This document shows, one piece after another, positions 7,298 through 17,765 of a stretch of DNA of 64,000 nt. How positions within the stretch are numbered: the first letter of the stretch is position 1; every line of letters starts with the position of its first letter. The notes beneath the pieces were generated by a model. The model saw only the letters and a list, made by a program, of their open reading frames with translations. It was not told where the DNA came from and did not search any database. Made by a program: the position numbers and the translations under genes. Source of the DNA: Collinsella sp. TM09-10AT (GTDB lineage Bacteria > Actinomycetota > Coriobacteriia > Coriobacteriales > Coriobacteriaceae); the NCBI RefSeq assembly GCF_003436275.1, contig NZ_QSOP01000002.1, positions 1 to 64,000 of the forward strand, in the 5' to 3' direction.

Positions 7298-10135
7298 CTA
7301 TAGCGAAACAGCCCCGTTTTTCTTGATACAGGCGAGTATGTTTTTGAGCTTGTTAAAGTCGAGCGGTTTGGGCAGATGGGCGTTCATGCCAGCGTCGTGT
7401 GCCGCCTTGGCGTCTTCGGCAAAGGCGTTGGCGGTGAGCGCGATGATGGGGATGTCGGCCGCATCGGCCTTTTCGCTCAGGCGGATCGCGCGGGTTGCCT
7501 CGTAGCCGTCCATGCCCGGCATCATGATATCCATCAGGATCGCATCGAAGCTGCCGGCGGGACGACCGACGTATAGGTCGACCGTTTGGTTGCCGTCGGC
7601 GGCGCGCGTTACGACAATGCCCTCGCTTTCGAGCAGAGTTTGGGCAATCTCGGCGTTGAGCTGGTTGTCTTCGGCAAGTAGCACGCTCATGCCGGTCAGT
7701 GAGACCTTGGGTGCCCTCGCATCCGACTGTGCTTGAATCTGAGGACACTTATCGATAGCGAGTGGGATCCGAACGTAAAATGTCGATCCAGTTCCAAGCT
7801 CACTCGTTACCTCGATTGTCCCCCCCATGGCGTCGACAAGTGATTTGACGATCGGCATGCCCATGCCAGTTCCCTGAAATTTACTGCGGGCATCGTTGCC
7901 TTCTTGGGCAAACGGTTCGTAGATGTGCTTAAGAAACTCGGGCGACATGCCGATGCCGGTGTCCGAGACGTTAAAGCAAAAGAGCACTCGGCTATCATCG
8001 ATCGGTTTAATCTGCGATGTAAAAGTGACAGTTCCGCCATCTTTGTTGTACTTGATGCTGTTGTCGAGCAGGTTAATGATAATCTGACGTACATGAGTAG
8101 GGCTTCCCATTACATGTGGATTGCAGAGGGGATGTGCGCTTTGATCCTGCATCGTAATATTGCGATCGGAAGCGCGGAGCTTGCACAGCACGATTGCATC
8201 GTTGCAGAGATCTTCGAGGTTAAATGAGACATGCTCAAGCGTCAGCTTACCATTTTCAATCCTGCCCATTTCTAGAATGTCGTTGATGAGTGAGAGCAGA
8301 TGGTTGGCGGCGATTCGCGCCTTAGTTCGGTTTTTACGGGCGGCATCGACATCGTCTTCGTGCAATTCTTCAATCTCGATGAGCCCCAGAATGCCGTTGA
8401 GCGGCGTGCGGATGTCATGGCTCATGCGGGCGAGAAAGGCCGTTTTGGCCGCATTGGCGGCGAGTGCCTTGTTTTGCTCTACTCTGGCTCGCTGCAGGGC
8501 CCAGGTTAGAACCGCTATCCCAGTCAACAGTACACCGACGATGATGACGACAATCGAACTACGATGACGATATATAAACCTGAACGCGTCTGATTCCTGT
8601 GCGCTATACGACGTAGAGGAATAATTGCTCGCAGAAAGCGATTCTCCGGCGTTGATGATGCCCTTGTTGACGATACTCAATAATTCGGGATTTCCGCGTT
8701 GCATAAGGCAAGAGAGTTCGGCCGTGCGTGAGAGTTCCTGTATCTCGTAGTCTCTGATATCGTAGCTATCTCGGATGGTTTCCAGCCGTGCGTTGGGAAC
8801 AACGATGCAGCTTGATCTTCCGTCCTTAAGGGCAGAAAGCATGTCGTCTGCAGACGGATACTCGGTTACATTTGCATTTGGAAACATAGTTTTTAATTCG
8901 CTGCGGTTGACGATGGAAAACCCTGTGCAACAGATATTGCGGAGATCCTTGTTGAGATCGCTGGTGGCGTGGATGGCGGTAAGAGAGATCGTTCCCATCG
9001 AAATCGATTGAACGGTCCCCATTTGCTCGGCAAGCCAGTAGTCGCGAAATGCCGGTAGGGCGATGTCGATATTTCCCTTTGAGAGCGCTTCCGTCATTTG
9101 CTGGTTGCTTGAAAAAGCGAGCGTGTGTACGGTAATGCCAAATTTGTCGTGGAGCGTCGTAACGAGTGAGACGAGTGACCCTTCCATTTCTCCGTTTGCA
9201 TCTTGGTTGCAGAAGGGGAGATTGTTGTTGAGATAACCAAGTGTAAGCGTGTTGTTATTGGCCTTGAGCCACGACCGTTCGGAGTTGGTAAGTGATGCGG
9301 ATCCGCTATTTTGCGCCGAGTAGTTGGATTTGACTTCGTCGTTGTAGCGCGGGTTGGTGCGGTTGATTGCCGCCATGGCCGAGTTGATGTCGTTCATCAG
9401 ATCGGGGCGGCTTTTGGGGACGGCAAAATAGTAGTCGCTCGAGCCTACGTAGAACATGGGCGACGCATCGGGCGACGAAATGGTGTCGTTCATGATGACG
9501 GCGTCAACCTCGCCGTCTGAAAGTGCCTCAAAGAGGGCGCCGCCGGTGTCGATTTCTTTATAGGTACAGGTGACGCCTTCGTTGGCGAGCCACTGCTGGC
9601 CGACGAAGGTTTGCATAACGCCAGAGTTGCAGCCGATGGTGAGGCCTTGGAGTGCCTGGGGGTCACCCTTGGCCAGATCGTCGCGATCGGGCTTGGCGTA
9701 GATGTAGTAGCGCTCGGTGCCCTCGGGGTTTGAGGAAAAGAGTAACTTTTGCTCGCGTTCTACTGAATGCGAGATGTTGGGCATGAGGTCGATTTTGCCC
9801 TTCTCGAGCATGTCCATGAGCTCGGTGAAGGTGCCGGACACGTATTCGTACTGCCAGCCAGGGGTGTAGTACGAGAGGGTCTGGAGGTACTCGTAGCCCC
9901 ATCCCGAGAGGCGCTCGCCCGGTGTGCCTTCCTGGAAGCCCTCGTTGTTGACAAGCCAGCCGACGCGGACCGTCTTGACCTGCTGGTCGGAGTCGGCGGC
10001 AAAGGCCGGGGTGGGCATGACGGCGCTCAGTAGTGTGAGCGCAGCAAGCGCGACGGCTAGGGTGCGATATAGAGCTAAGCGAAGGACGGCGGAAGGTTTC
10101 ACATGCAATCCCATCGAGTCGAGATAATACCGCAT
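7298..10135 (-). CDS. BvgS-like hybrid histidine kinase with two periplasmic binding domains
   Basis: A 945-residue sensor kinase. After a signal peptide (cleavage near PAFA-AD, about 46) come two family 3 solute-binding domains in tandem (about 55-275 and 295-520), each with binding-protein motifs (KTVRVGWLVNNEGF; LTLGYLNNNLPFCN). A helix at about 535-555 crosses the membrane. HisKA has FLARMSHDIRTPLNGI, the ATPase domain has NSIKYNKDGG, DTGIGMSPEF and GTGMGMPIVK, and the receiver (816-945) has phospho-Asp in LMDIMMPG. The layout matches BvgS/EvgS-type kinases without the PAS and Hpt parts. No good ribosome-binding site precedes 10135. Met at 10114, ten bases after a TATTAT box, could be a leaderless start. 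It is not linked to a regulator gene. Confidence 0.9.
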   Translation of the reverse strand: MRYYLDSMGLHVKPSAVLRLALYRTLAVALAALTLLSAVMPTPAFAADSDQQVKTVRVGWLVNNEGFQEGTPGERLSGWGYEYLQTLSYYTPGWQYEYVSGTFTELMDMLEKGKIDLMPNISHSVEREQKLLFSSNPEGTERYYIYAKPDRDDLAKGDPQALQGLTIGCNSGVMQTFVGQQWLANEGVTCTYKEIDTGGALFEALSDGEVDAVIMNDTISSPDASPMFYVGSSDYYFAVPKSRPDLMNDINSAMAAINRTNPRYNDEVKSNYSAQNSGSASLTNSERSWLKANNNTLTLGYLNNNLPFCNQDANGEMEGSLVSLVTTLHDKFGITVHTLAFSSNQQMTEALSKGNIDIALPAFRDYWLAEQMGTVQSISMGTISLTAIHATSDLNKDLRNICCTGFSIVNRSELKTMFPNANVTEYPSADDMLSALKDGRSSCIVVPNARLETIRDSYDIRDYEIQELSRTAELSCLMQRGNPELLSIVNKGIINAGESLSASNYSSTSYSAQESDAFRFIYRHRSSIVVIIVGVLLTGIAVLTWALQRARVEQNKALAANAAKTAFLARMSHDIRTPLNGILGLIEIEELHEDDVDAARKNRTKARIAANHLLSLINDILEMGRIENGKLTLEHVSFNLEDLCNDAIVLCKLRASDRNITMQDQSAHPLCNPHVMGSPTHVRQIIINLLDNSIKYNKDGGTVTFTSQIKPIDDSRVLFCFNVSDTGIGMSPEFLKHIYEPFAQEGNDARSKFQGTGMGMPIVKSLVDAMGGTIEVTSELGTGSTFYVRIPLAIDKCPQIQAQSDARAPKVSLTGMSVLLAEDNQLNAEIAQTLLESEGIVVTRAADGNQTVDLYVGRPAGSFDAILMDIMMPGMDGYEATRAIRLSEKADAADIPIIALTANAFAEDAKAAHDAGMNAHLPKPLDFNKLKNILACIKKNGAVSL

Positions 10136-10175
10136 AAGGATACCAGCTCAGCCACCCTAACACCCGGCAGATGGG

Positions 10176-10280
10176 TAGTCATTGGGGACGTTCTTAAACG
10201 ACTAGTCGCTGGGGACACTCTTTGCCGGGGTTGGCGCTTAGGGACGCTCCCAATCTGTTCGACACAAAAGGAACGTCCCC
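10176..10280. repeat. GGGGAC palindrome cluster (family A)
   Basis: Positions 10176-10208 match 23454-23486 in inverted orientation, with one difference over 33 bases. Each contains GGGGACGTTCTTAAA between TAGTC/GACTA arms. Two more GGGGAC-type units follow at 10212 and 10232, and an inverted one ends near 10280 (GGAACGTCCCC). The cluster fills the space between the divergent kinase and channel genes. Confidence 0.8.
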
Positions 10281-10295
10281 AGGTGCCGGATGTGC

Positions 10296-10301
10296 GACAA
10301 T
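10296..10301 (+). promoter_or_regulatory. Putative -10 box of the ion-channel gene
   Basis: GACAAT followed by 40 bases to the start codon at 10342. It matches the recurrent (T/G)ACAAT element of the window; no convincing -35 is visible. Confidence 0.4.
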
Positions 10302-10341
10302 ACCGAGCAACGTGATGGGGCGTCTGGGAAAAGGGGTCGCG

Positions 10342-10767
10342 ATGAACAAGTTGAGGACGCTTGCCGACGTGTTGCGCCAGGCTGGCTTTGCGCGCATCAC
10401 GGGCCTGTTCCTTATCTTCTATCTGCTGTGCTCGACGGCTGTCTGGCTGTCCGAGCCCACGACCCTTACGTTTGGCGACGGCCTCTGGTTTAGCTTTGAG
10501 ACCGTATCGACGATCGGCTTCGGTGATATCCCGGCCGAGACGCCGGTTGCCCGCGCGATTACCGTTGTCCTGAGCGTCATCAGCATCTTCTACATCGCCA
10601 TGCTCACGGGCGTGGCGGTGAACTACTGCAATACGCTCATCAAGATGCGCCAAAAGGACACCATGGCGCGCTTTATGGACGATCTTGAGCATCTGGAAGA
10701 GCTCGATCGCGATGAGCTCGCCGACCTGTCGCGCCGCGTGCGCGAATATCGCCGACGCCAACGCTAG
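10342..10767 (+). CDS. Two-helix potassium channel family protein
   Basis: A 141-residue minimal channel subunit. Helix one is at about 18-36, a pore loop carries the selectivity-filter sequence TIGFGD (57-62), a variant of TVGYGD, and helix two is at about 70-95. An acidic and basic coiled tail (98-141) follows in place of a regulatory RCK domain. It probably assembles as a tetramer for K+ conduction across the cytoplasmic membrane. The frame is open from 10222, but Met at 10342 has AAAGGGG six bases upstream and directly precedes the first helix. The LOG gene follows after 35 bases, and they may be co-transcribed. Confidence 0.82.
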   Translation: MNKLRTLADVLRQAGFARITGLFLIFYLLCSTAVWLSEPTTLTFGDGLWFSFETVSTIGFGDIPAETPVARAITVVLSVISIFYIAMLTGVAVNYCNTLIKMRQKDTMARFMDDLEHLEELDRDELADLSRRVREYRRRQR

Positions 10768-10802
10768 GGCGGGCGCCGCGCGTCACAACAAGGGGGCTGA
10801 AT

Positions 10803-11336
10803 ATGAATATCACGGTATACCTGGGCGCCAGCGTCGGTAACGACCCGGCGTTTCTGCCTGCGGTGCAGCAGCTCGGCACATGGATTGGCTCCAACGGCCA
10901 CGCGCTGGTATACGGCGGGTCCAAGTCGGGGCTGATGGGCGCGCTCGCCGATAGCGTGCTCGATGCCGGCGGACACGTGACCGGTGTGGAGCCGAGCTTT
11001 TTTATCGAGGCCGAGTTTCAACATGACGGTATCGACGACCTCATCGTGACGAGCGATATGGCCGAGCGCAAGGCCAAGATGATTGAGCTCGGCGACGCGT
11101 TCATCGCCTTTCCCGGTGGGACGGGTACGCTCGAGGAGATTGCCGAGGTCATGTCGGCCGTGTCGCTGGGGCATCTGAGCGCGCCGTGCATCCTGTATAA
11201 CCTGGACGGTTACTACAACGATCTCAAGGCGCTGCTCGAGCACATGATTGATAAGGGGCTTTCGAGCCCGAGGCGCCAGCAAGGCATTTACTTTGCCGAG
11301 GACCTGCACGAGATCGCATCGATTATCGGCAACTAA
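10803..11336 (+). CDS. LOG family protein (Rossmann-fold nucleotide hydrolase)
   Basis: A 177-residue protein with the two LOG signatures: GGSKSGLMG (38-46) and PGGTGTLEE (104-112), plus MAERKAKM with the catalytic Arg. LOG enzymes release the base from cytokinin nucleoside 5'-monophosphates. Bacterial members often act on AMP-type nucleotides and are frequently misnamed lysine decarboxylase. Length is typical. An AAGGGGGCTGA site precedes the ATG. The real substrate in this organism is unknown. Confidence 0.87.
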   Translation: MNITVYLGASVGNDPAFLPAVQQLGTWIGSNGHALVYGGSKSGLMGALADSVLDAGGHVTGVEPSFFIEAEFQHDGIDDLIVTSDMAERKAKMIELGDAFIAFPGGTGTLEEIAEVMSAVSLGHLSAPCILYNLDGYYNDLKALLEHMIDKGLSSPRRQQGIYFAEDLHEIASIIGN

Positions 11337-11357
11337 GCCGTAGGCCTATCGCACATG

Positions 11358-11378
11358 CGGCGCCCAATGGCGCCGTTT
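11358..11378 (+). terminator. Short GC-rich hairpin after the LOG gene
   Basis: CGGCGCC (11358-11364) pairs with GGCGCCG (11369-11375) around CAAT, followed by only three Ts. It is a plausible but weak terminator. Confidence 0.5.
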
Positions 11379-11417
11379 GCGGCGTGGATGGTCGGCACGT
11401 CCGCGCTGTGCCCGTCT

Positions 11418-11423
11418 TACAAT
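11418..11423 (+). promoter_or_regulatory. Putative -10 box of the ClC gene
   Basis: TACAAT 39 bases before the start codon at 11463; the -35 region is weak. Confidence 0.4.
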
Positions 11424-11462
11424 AAAACGTATCTTTGTCGATTTTGACCACGGGAGGTCCCG

Positions 11463-12761
11463 ATGGACAACCTTGCAAAACCCAAAAACCGTGCGCTGTT
11501 TTTAGTGAGCGTGGCTGTGACCGGTGCGTTTGCAGGCGCCGCGGTCTGGCTGTTCTTCTTTGCGATGGAGCACGGTATCGACTATTTATGGACCGAGATT
11601 CCGCATATGCTGGGCGTCGCTTCGCCTGAGCTCGCAAGCGGTCCGTTCGGTTTTTTGCCGTACCCGTTTTTCGTCTGCCTGCTGGGCGGTCTGCTGATTG
11701 GTCTGTACGCAAAGATGACGGGCACCAAGACCGATGACCTCAACCAGGTGATGGCCAAGGTTAAACAAGACGGTCGCTACCCGTACGACAACCTGGGCAA
11801 GCTTTCACTCGCGGCATTGCTGCCGCTGCTGTTTGGCGGAAGTATTGGACCGGAGGCCGGCCTGACCGGCGTTATCGCGGGTCTGTGCAGCTGGGTCGGC
11901 GACCGCATGCGTCGCTTTGGCGCCGAGTTTAGGGAGCTCACGCTGTTGGGCACCCAGGCTGCCCTGACGGCGCTCTTTACCGCGCCCGTGTTTGGCTTTG
12001 TGGCGCCGCTCGCCGGTAGCGCCGACGGCCAGGGCGCTGGCGAGGACTCCGCGTCCGACGAGATCACCATCAAGCTGCCCAAGGCACAAAAGACCGTGGT
12101 CTACGGCATCGCGATTGCCGGCGGTCTGGGCACCTATCTGCTGCTCGGCCAGCTCATGGGTGGCGGCATGGGCATGCCGAGGTTCGAGGCTGCCCAGGTG
12201 GGTAACCTCGAGCTTGCCTGGCTCATTCCGCTGGCGTTGGTCGGTACCGTATGCGGCTGGCTGTACTTTGTCTCGGAGCACGCGAGCGAAGCGCTTGCCC
12301 ATGCCATAGGGGAGCGCCCTGTCGTCAAGGCGATGCTGGCTGGTCTGGCCCTCGCTATCTGCGGCACGGTTTTGCCCTACACCATGTTTGCCGGCGAGAC
12401 CCAGGCCGACGTGCTCATGGAGACCTACCTCACCATTCCCGCCGGCGTGCTTATCGCGACCGGTCTGGTCAAGGCCATGCTGACGCCCGCCCTCATCAAC
12501 CTTGGTTGGCGCGGCGGTCACTTCTTCCCGGTTATCTTCTCGGGCGTAAGTCTGGGCTATGGCCTTGCCATCCTCACCGGCGCCGATCCGGTCTTTTGCG
12601 TTGCCGTCTGCACCGCCTCGACGATGGGCGCCGTTATGCGTCAGCCCGTCATGGTCGTGGGCCTGCTGCTCATGTGCTTCCCGCTCAAGGGTATCGTCTG
12701 TATGATCATCGCCGCCGTTATCGCCGCCGGCATTCCGCTGCCCAAACCGCTGCGCAAGTAG
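11463..12761 (+). CDS. ClC-type chloride channel or H+/Cl- antiporter
   Basis: A 432-residue multi-helix membrane protein. It has the ClC anion-binding motif GSIGPEAG (126-133, GxGxPE type) and a later GWRGGHFFP near 345, equivalent to the second conserved filter segment. Bacterial ClC proteins exchange chloride for protons, often in acid resistance; some of this branch export fluoride. Which one applies cannot be settled by eye. The region around 185-210 is a hydrophilic, acidic loop (GQGAGEDSASDE) not typical of the family. An ideal GGGAGG site lies five bases before the ATG. The gene appears to be a single transcription unit. Confidence 0.87.
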   Translation: MDNLAKPKNRALFLVSVAVTGAFAGAAVWLFFFAMEHGIDYLWTEIPHMLGVASPELASGPFGFLPYPFFVCLLGGLLIGLYAKMTGTKTDDLNQVMAKVKQDGRYPYDNLGKLSLAALLPLLFGGSIGPEAGLTGVIAGLCSWVGDRMRRFGAEFRELTLLGTQAALTALFTAPVFGFVAPLAGSADGQGAGEDSASDEITIKLPKAQKTVVYGIAIAGGLGTYLLLGQLMGGGMGMPRFEAAQVGNLELAWLIPLALVGTVCGWLYFVSEHASEALAHAIGERPVVKAMLAGLALAICGTVLPYTMFAGETQADVLMETYLTIPAGVLIATGLVKAMLTPALINLGWRGGHFFPVIFSGVSLGYGLAILTGADPVFCVAVCTASTMGAVMRQPVMVVGLLLMCFPLKGIVCMIIAAVIAAGIPLPKPLRK

Positions 12762-12855
12762 CACGGTGGCGCGCGGGCAATACAAACATCTCAAGCCCGG
12801 TGTGGGCGCTGTGTCACGGATTTGCGGGTGGACTGAATCTCGCCTGGCACCGACG

Positions 12856-13731
12856 CTACTTCCAAATCGCGAGCGCGGCGGTGCCCAGCACGATGAGGAA
12901 AAGGCCGATGGCGCTTCGATGCGACAGCTTTTCGTTGAAGGCCAGTCGTGCGAACAGCACCGATACGACAATCGATAGTTTGTCGATTTGCACGACGACG
13001 CTCACCTGGCCTGCAGCGATGGCGTAGTAGTACAGCAGCCACGACGCGCCGGTCGCAATGCCCGATGCCGCGAGAAATGCGAGTTCGCGCGGGTCAATGC
13101 GCGCGACCTGCTCCAGCTTTCCCTTGGCAGCCACGATTGCCCATGCCATAAAAAGTACCACACAGGTACGGATCGCCGTGGCCAGGTTTGACTCGACACC
13201 TTCGATGCCGATCTTGGCGAGGACGGAGGTGAGTGCCGCGAACACGGCGGCGCCGAGGGCGTAAGCGAGCCAGGCTCGGTCTTGCTTTTGCTCTGCGCCG
13301 ATGGACTGCTTTTTCTCGATTATCAAAAACGTGCCGAGCGTGATGACGGCGGTTCCCACGAGCTTGACCGCCAGGTTGCCTGTCTCACCAAAAAGCACTA
13401 TGGCGATAAGCACGGCGAGCACAGTGCTCATCTTGTCGACGGGTACAACCTTGTTGACGTCTCCGATGCTGAGCGCCTTAAAGTAACAGATCCACGAGGC
13501 GCCGGTGGCGAGTCCCGAGAGGGTGAGGAATAGCCAGGCTTTGGCGGGAATGGCGCCGATTGCTCCGATGGATCCAGAAATGCCCGCCATTGCCCAGGCA
13601 AATACGAGCACCACGCAAGTACGGATGGCGGTTGCAACGTCGGAGTCGGTGTGCCTGATGCCGCATTTGGCCAAAATGGATGTGATGCCGGCAAAGAAAG
13701 CTGATGCAAATGCTGCTGTAACCCACGACAC
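12856..13731 (-). CDS. EamA/DMT-superfamily transporter
   Basis: A 291-residue ten-helix protein built from two EamA repeats. The duplication is obvious: SDVATAIRTCVVLVFAWAM in the first half and SNLATAIRTCVVLFMAWAI in the second, each preceded by an ILAKCGI/VLAKIGI segment. Family members export metabolites or amino acids by proton antiport; the substrate is unknown. The start codon is GTG with GAGGAGG ten bases upstream. The stop lies 94 bases from the convergent ClC gene, and no clear terminator is visible in that gap. Confidence 0.85.
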   Translation of the reverse strand: MSWVTAAFASAFFAGITSILAKCGIRHTDSDVATAIRTCVVLVFAWAMAGISGSIGAIGAIPAKAWLFLTLSGLATGASWICYFKALSIGDVNKVVPVDKMSTVLAVLIAIVLFGETGNLAVKLVGTAVITLGTFLIIEKKQSIGAEQKQDRAWLAYALGAAVFAALTSVLAKIGIEGVESNLATAIRTCVVLFMAWAIVAAKGKLEQVARIDPRELAFLAASGIATGASWLLYYYAIAAGQVSVVVQIDKLSIVVSVLFARLAFNEKLSHRSAIGLFLIVLGTAALAIWK

Positions 13732-13799
13732 GGGTTGAGCGCCTCCTCATAAAAGACCGCGCCAGATCTGCGGCGCATGCCCGATGATACCGCGCTTGC

Positions 13800-14498
13800 C
13801 TACAGGTCGCGTGTCCGGTAGATCTTGGCGCTGACGATGCAGCTAAGTGCACATAGCACGAGGGCCAGTACCGCAATTCCTGCGCACAGGCAGCCGAGGA
13901 CGGCGGGATCGGGATTCGCCCCGGCAATCGATATGAGCCAGTTGCTGATGGGGTTGGAGGAGCTCAACGCTGCCATGGCAAGGCACCCGAGCAGGGCAAA
14001 CAGGCCGACGGAAAGGCGCAGCGCCTCCATGTGTCCAAATCGAAAGAACAGCGGCTGTGCCAAAAACACCATCATGAGGGAGATGAGCATCGATGCGGCG
14101 GAGGCTATTGTGGTCTCAAAGACGAACTGTCCCGTCGAGGGCATACCCGTATGATCGAAGAACGGAAGGGTGATGATGCTCAAAAGCGCGCCGGCGCACG
14201 CCATGACGGCTGAGAAGACAATGATGCTCAGGTAGCGTGCGCAGATGATGTCTTTGCGCGAGATGGGCAGCGTTGCCCGATAGCGCTCCCATCCGTTTTG
14301 ATTGTCGAAGCCGGCCAGCGAGCTCATAACCATGATGGGCGACATGGCACTGACCGCGCAGGCGCCGGCGCTCATGCCGGAATCGCCATCCGATGCGTTG
14401 GCGAGGGTCAACACGACGAAGATGAACAGGCCGACGCCCGCGATGCTTGGGACAAGCGAGCGAACGATGGCGAGCTCGGACATAAAGGCGCGTTTCAT
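13800..14498 (-). CDS. ABC-2 type permease subunit
   Basis: A 232-residue membrane protein with about six hydrophobic helices. The segment NGWERYRATLPISRKDII is typical of ABC-2 permeases that pair with YtrB-like ATPases. The start overlaps the stop of the ATPase gene by four bases (ATGA), so the two are translationally coupled and should form one exporter. Together with the GntR gene upstream they make a three-gene operon resembling the ytr systems of Firmicutes, which respond to cell-wall-active peptides. That functional link is inference. Confidence 0.85.
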   Translation of the reverse strand: MKRAFMSELAIVRSLVPSIAGVGLFIFVVLTLANASDGDSGMSAGACAVSAMSPIMVMSSLAGFDNQNGWERYRATLPISRKDIICARYLSIIVFSAVMACAGALLSIITLPFFDHTGMPSTGQFVFETTIASAASMLISLMMVFLAQPLFFRFGHMEALRLSVGLFALLGCLAMAALSSSNPISNWLISIAGANPDPAVLGCLCAGIAVLALVLCALSCIVSAKIYRTRDL

Positions 14499-15376
14499 TT
14501 CGAAGCCCCTTTCAGCATAAGGCGCAGGTAATCATCAGTGGTTGCCCGGTCGCAGGGAATCTCGGGGAAGGCCTCGAGCGCCTCGCGACGGTTGGGCACG
14601 AGCACGTCCACGCTATAGGCGTGGCGGGCGGCATGGGCGCCTTCGACGCAAGCCATGAGCTCGGACGCCTGCGCCTGCGTGCAATGGGCGATGCCGGCGC
14701 GGTCGGTAATGTCCTCCCGCGGCAGGTCAAATACAATCGAGCCGTTATCGATGCAGATGACGCGGTCGGCGGCGCGATCGAGGTCGGACGTAATATGGCT
14801 CGAGAGCAGCACGCTGCGCTGGCCGTCGGAAACAAAGGCGAGCAGCTCGTCAAGCAGCTCTTCGCGTGCCATGGGATCGAGGCCCGCGGTGGCTTCGTCC
14901 AAAACGAGCAGCTTGGCATGGTGGCTGAGCGCGCAGGAGAGTTGCAGCTTCATGCCCATGCCGCGGGAGAGGTCCTTGACCTTCGTCTTGGGATCGAGGC
15001 CAAATCGGTCGATGAATCCGGCGAACGTTTCGCGACTCCATGTGGGGTACGCTGGGCCTACGAGCGTCTCGATCTGGCCCACCTTGAGCGTGGAGGGGAA
15101 GGGACACGTGTCCAGGACAAGGCCGACGCGGGAGCGCAGGTGGCGCTGCGTCTCGTCGGGTGCGTTGGCATCGCAGCGCTGTCCAAGCAGATGTACCTCG
15201 CCGGCATCGAGCTTTATAAGCCCGAGCGCGGCGCGAATGGTCGTTGTCTTGCCGGCGCCGTTTGCGCCCGCAAAGCCGACGATTTGGCCGGGATCCACGG
15301 CAAGCGTGACGTCGCGCAACGAAAAACGGTCGCTCACACGGCGCGATACACCTTTGAGTTCTAGCAGGGTTTGCAT
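14495..15376 (-). CDS. ABC transporter ATP-binding protein (YtrB-like)
   Basis: A 293-residue ATPase. Walker A is GANGAGKTT (about 38-46), the signature is LSRGMGMKLQL, Walker B is LLVLDEATAGLD, and the H-loop is SSHITSD. A C-terminal extension of about 80 residues follows, as in drug and peptide exporters of the CcmA type. An AAAGG site sits seven bases before the start. It is the middle gene of the GntR-ATPase-permease operon and drives the permease encoded next. Confidence 0.9.
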   Translation of the reverse strand: MQTLLELKGVSRRVSDRFSLRDVTLAVDPGQIVGFAGANGAGKTTTIRAALGLIKLDAGEVHLLGQRCDANAPDETQRHLRSRVGLVLDTCPFPSTLKVGQIETLVGPAYPTWSRETFAGFIDRFGLDPKTKVKDLSRGMGMKLQLSCALSHHAKLLVLDEATAGLDPMAREELLDELLAFVSDGQRSVLLSSHITSDLDRAADRVICIDNGSIVFDLPREDITDRAGIAHCTQAQASELMACVEGAHAARHAYSVDVLVPNRREALEAFPEIPCDRATTDDYLRLMLKGASK

Positions 15377-15399
15377 GGTATAGCCTTTCTTGCAGATGG

Positions 15400-15780
15400 C
15401 TACTGCATGGTTTCGGGGGCTACAAGGTCGAGCATCTCGTGCAGCTTGTCGCGCGTGACGCCCAGGGCTTCGGCTTGGTTCGCCGCTTTCGCAAGCAGCT
15501 CTTCGATATGGCAGAGCTGGTTTTCGCGCAAGAGTTCTTGGTTGCCCTCGGCGACAAAACAGCCCTTGCCCTGCACGGTGCAGATAAAACCGAGTTGCTC
15601 CAGGTCGGCATAGGCGCGCTTGGTGGTGATGACGCTCACGCCGAGGTCGCTCGCGAGCGTACAGATGCTGGGTAGTTTGGCTCCCGCAGCGAGCGCGCCC
15701 GAAAGGATCTGCGCTTTGACCTGCGAGGAGATCTGCTCATAGATGGGCTTGTCGCTCGAATTGGATAGGATAATGTCCAC
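15400..15780 (-). CDS. GntR family regulator, YtrA subfamily
   Basis: A 126-residue short GntR protein. The winged helix covers about 10-75 (KPIYEQISSQVKAQILSG, then SDLGVSVITTKRAYADLEQ and GKGCFV), with a short helical tail and no large ligand domain, which defines the YtrA group. Such regulators repress their own operon of ABC-2 genes. The GTG start has AAAGAG five bases upstream. A long TA-rich inverted repeat lies just upstream of the gene (15808-15841) and is the likely operator. Confidence 0.88.
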   Translation of the reverse strand: MDIILSNSSDKPIYEQISSQVKAQILSGALAAGAKLPSICTLASDLGVSVITTKRAYADLEQLGFICTVQGKGCFVAEGNQELLRENQLCHIEELLAKAANQAEALGVTRDKLHEMLDLVAPETMQ

Positions 15781-15807
15781 AGCGGCTCTTTAGCTGTTGG
15801 GCTACAC

Positions 15808-15841
15808 GTGTATATAACCGGTAAGCACAGTATATATACAC
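15808..15841 (-). promoter_or_regulatory. Putative GntR (YtrA-type) operator and promoter
   Basis: GTGTATATA (15808-15816) is repeated in inverted orientation at 15833-15841. The right half-site extends into a TATATATA run, and read on the minus strand it contains a TATACT -10-like box. Its place directly before the GntR gene fits autoregulation. Confidence 0.55.
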
Positions 15842-15942
15842 TATGTACAGTTACGCAAGAGACAAATTCGGATTGGGCCGGCTACCCAGGCCCCAACTGA
15901 TGAATTTGTCCTGATAGGTGCCCTATGGCGGGATTTCGCGGC

Positions 15943-15948
15943 TACAAT
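15943..15948 (+). promoter_or_regulatory. Putative -10 box of prfC
   Basis: TACAAT followed by GG, 48 bases before the prfC start. It matches the recurrent -10 element; the -35 is not clear. Confidence 0.4.
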
Positions 15949-15995
15949 GGTGCGGTTACAACGACGTAATGCACTCAATGCAAGAAAGGATCCGC

Positions 15996-17609
<1,614 letters not shown>

Positions 17610-17615
17610 TGCGCC

Positions 17616-17649
17616 GGCGCGGTGGTCCTGCGGGGCTGCCGCGCCTTTT
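17616..17649 (+). terminator. Intrinsic terminator of prfC
   Basis: GGCGCGG (17616-17622) pairs with CCGCGCC (17639-17645), followed by TTTT. Confidence 0.75.
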
Positions 17650-17709
17650 GCTTGCCTGCCGCCGTGTGAGCGGCTATCATACCCACCGTCGTCTCAAGAC
17701 CGGGGCGTC

Positions 17710-17738
17710 CGAGCAGTTCGGGTCCGATATCCTGCTCG
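17710..17738 (+). promoter_or_regulatory. Leader hairpin before the VUT transporter gene
   Basis: CGAGCAG (17710-17716) pairs with CTGCTCG (17732-17738) around a 15-base loop, followed by an A-rich stretch and the AAAGGAG ribosome-binding site. A TATCAT -10-like box lies about 35 bases upstream. Queuosine-precursor transporters often carry preQ1 riboswitches, but I could not match this leader to a preQ1 class. Confidence 0.35.
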
Positions 17739-17765
17739 TTAAACCTAAAACCAAAGGAGTACATA

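Noticed and set aside
10803..11336. Lysine decarboxylase
   Set aside because: PGGTGTLEE is the LOG nucleotide-hydrolase motif; the decarboxylase name is a known misannotation.
11805..12971. 388-codon minus-strand frame over the ClC gene
   Set aside because: Shadow of a membrane protein, with low-complexity His/Gly/Gln content and no motif.
17690..17765. preQ1 riboswitch before the VUT gene
   Set aside because: A hairpin and an A-rich tail exist, but I could not align the conserved preQ1-I, -II or -III core.
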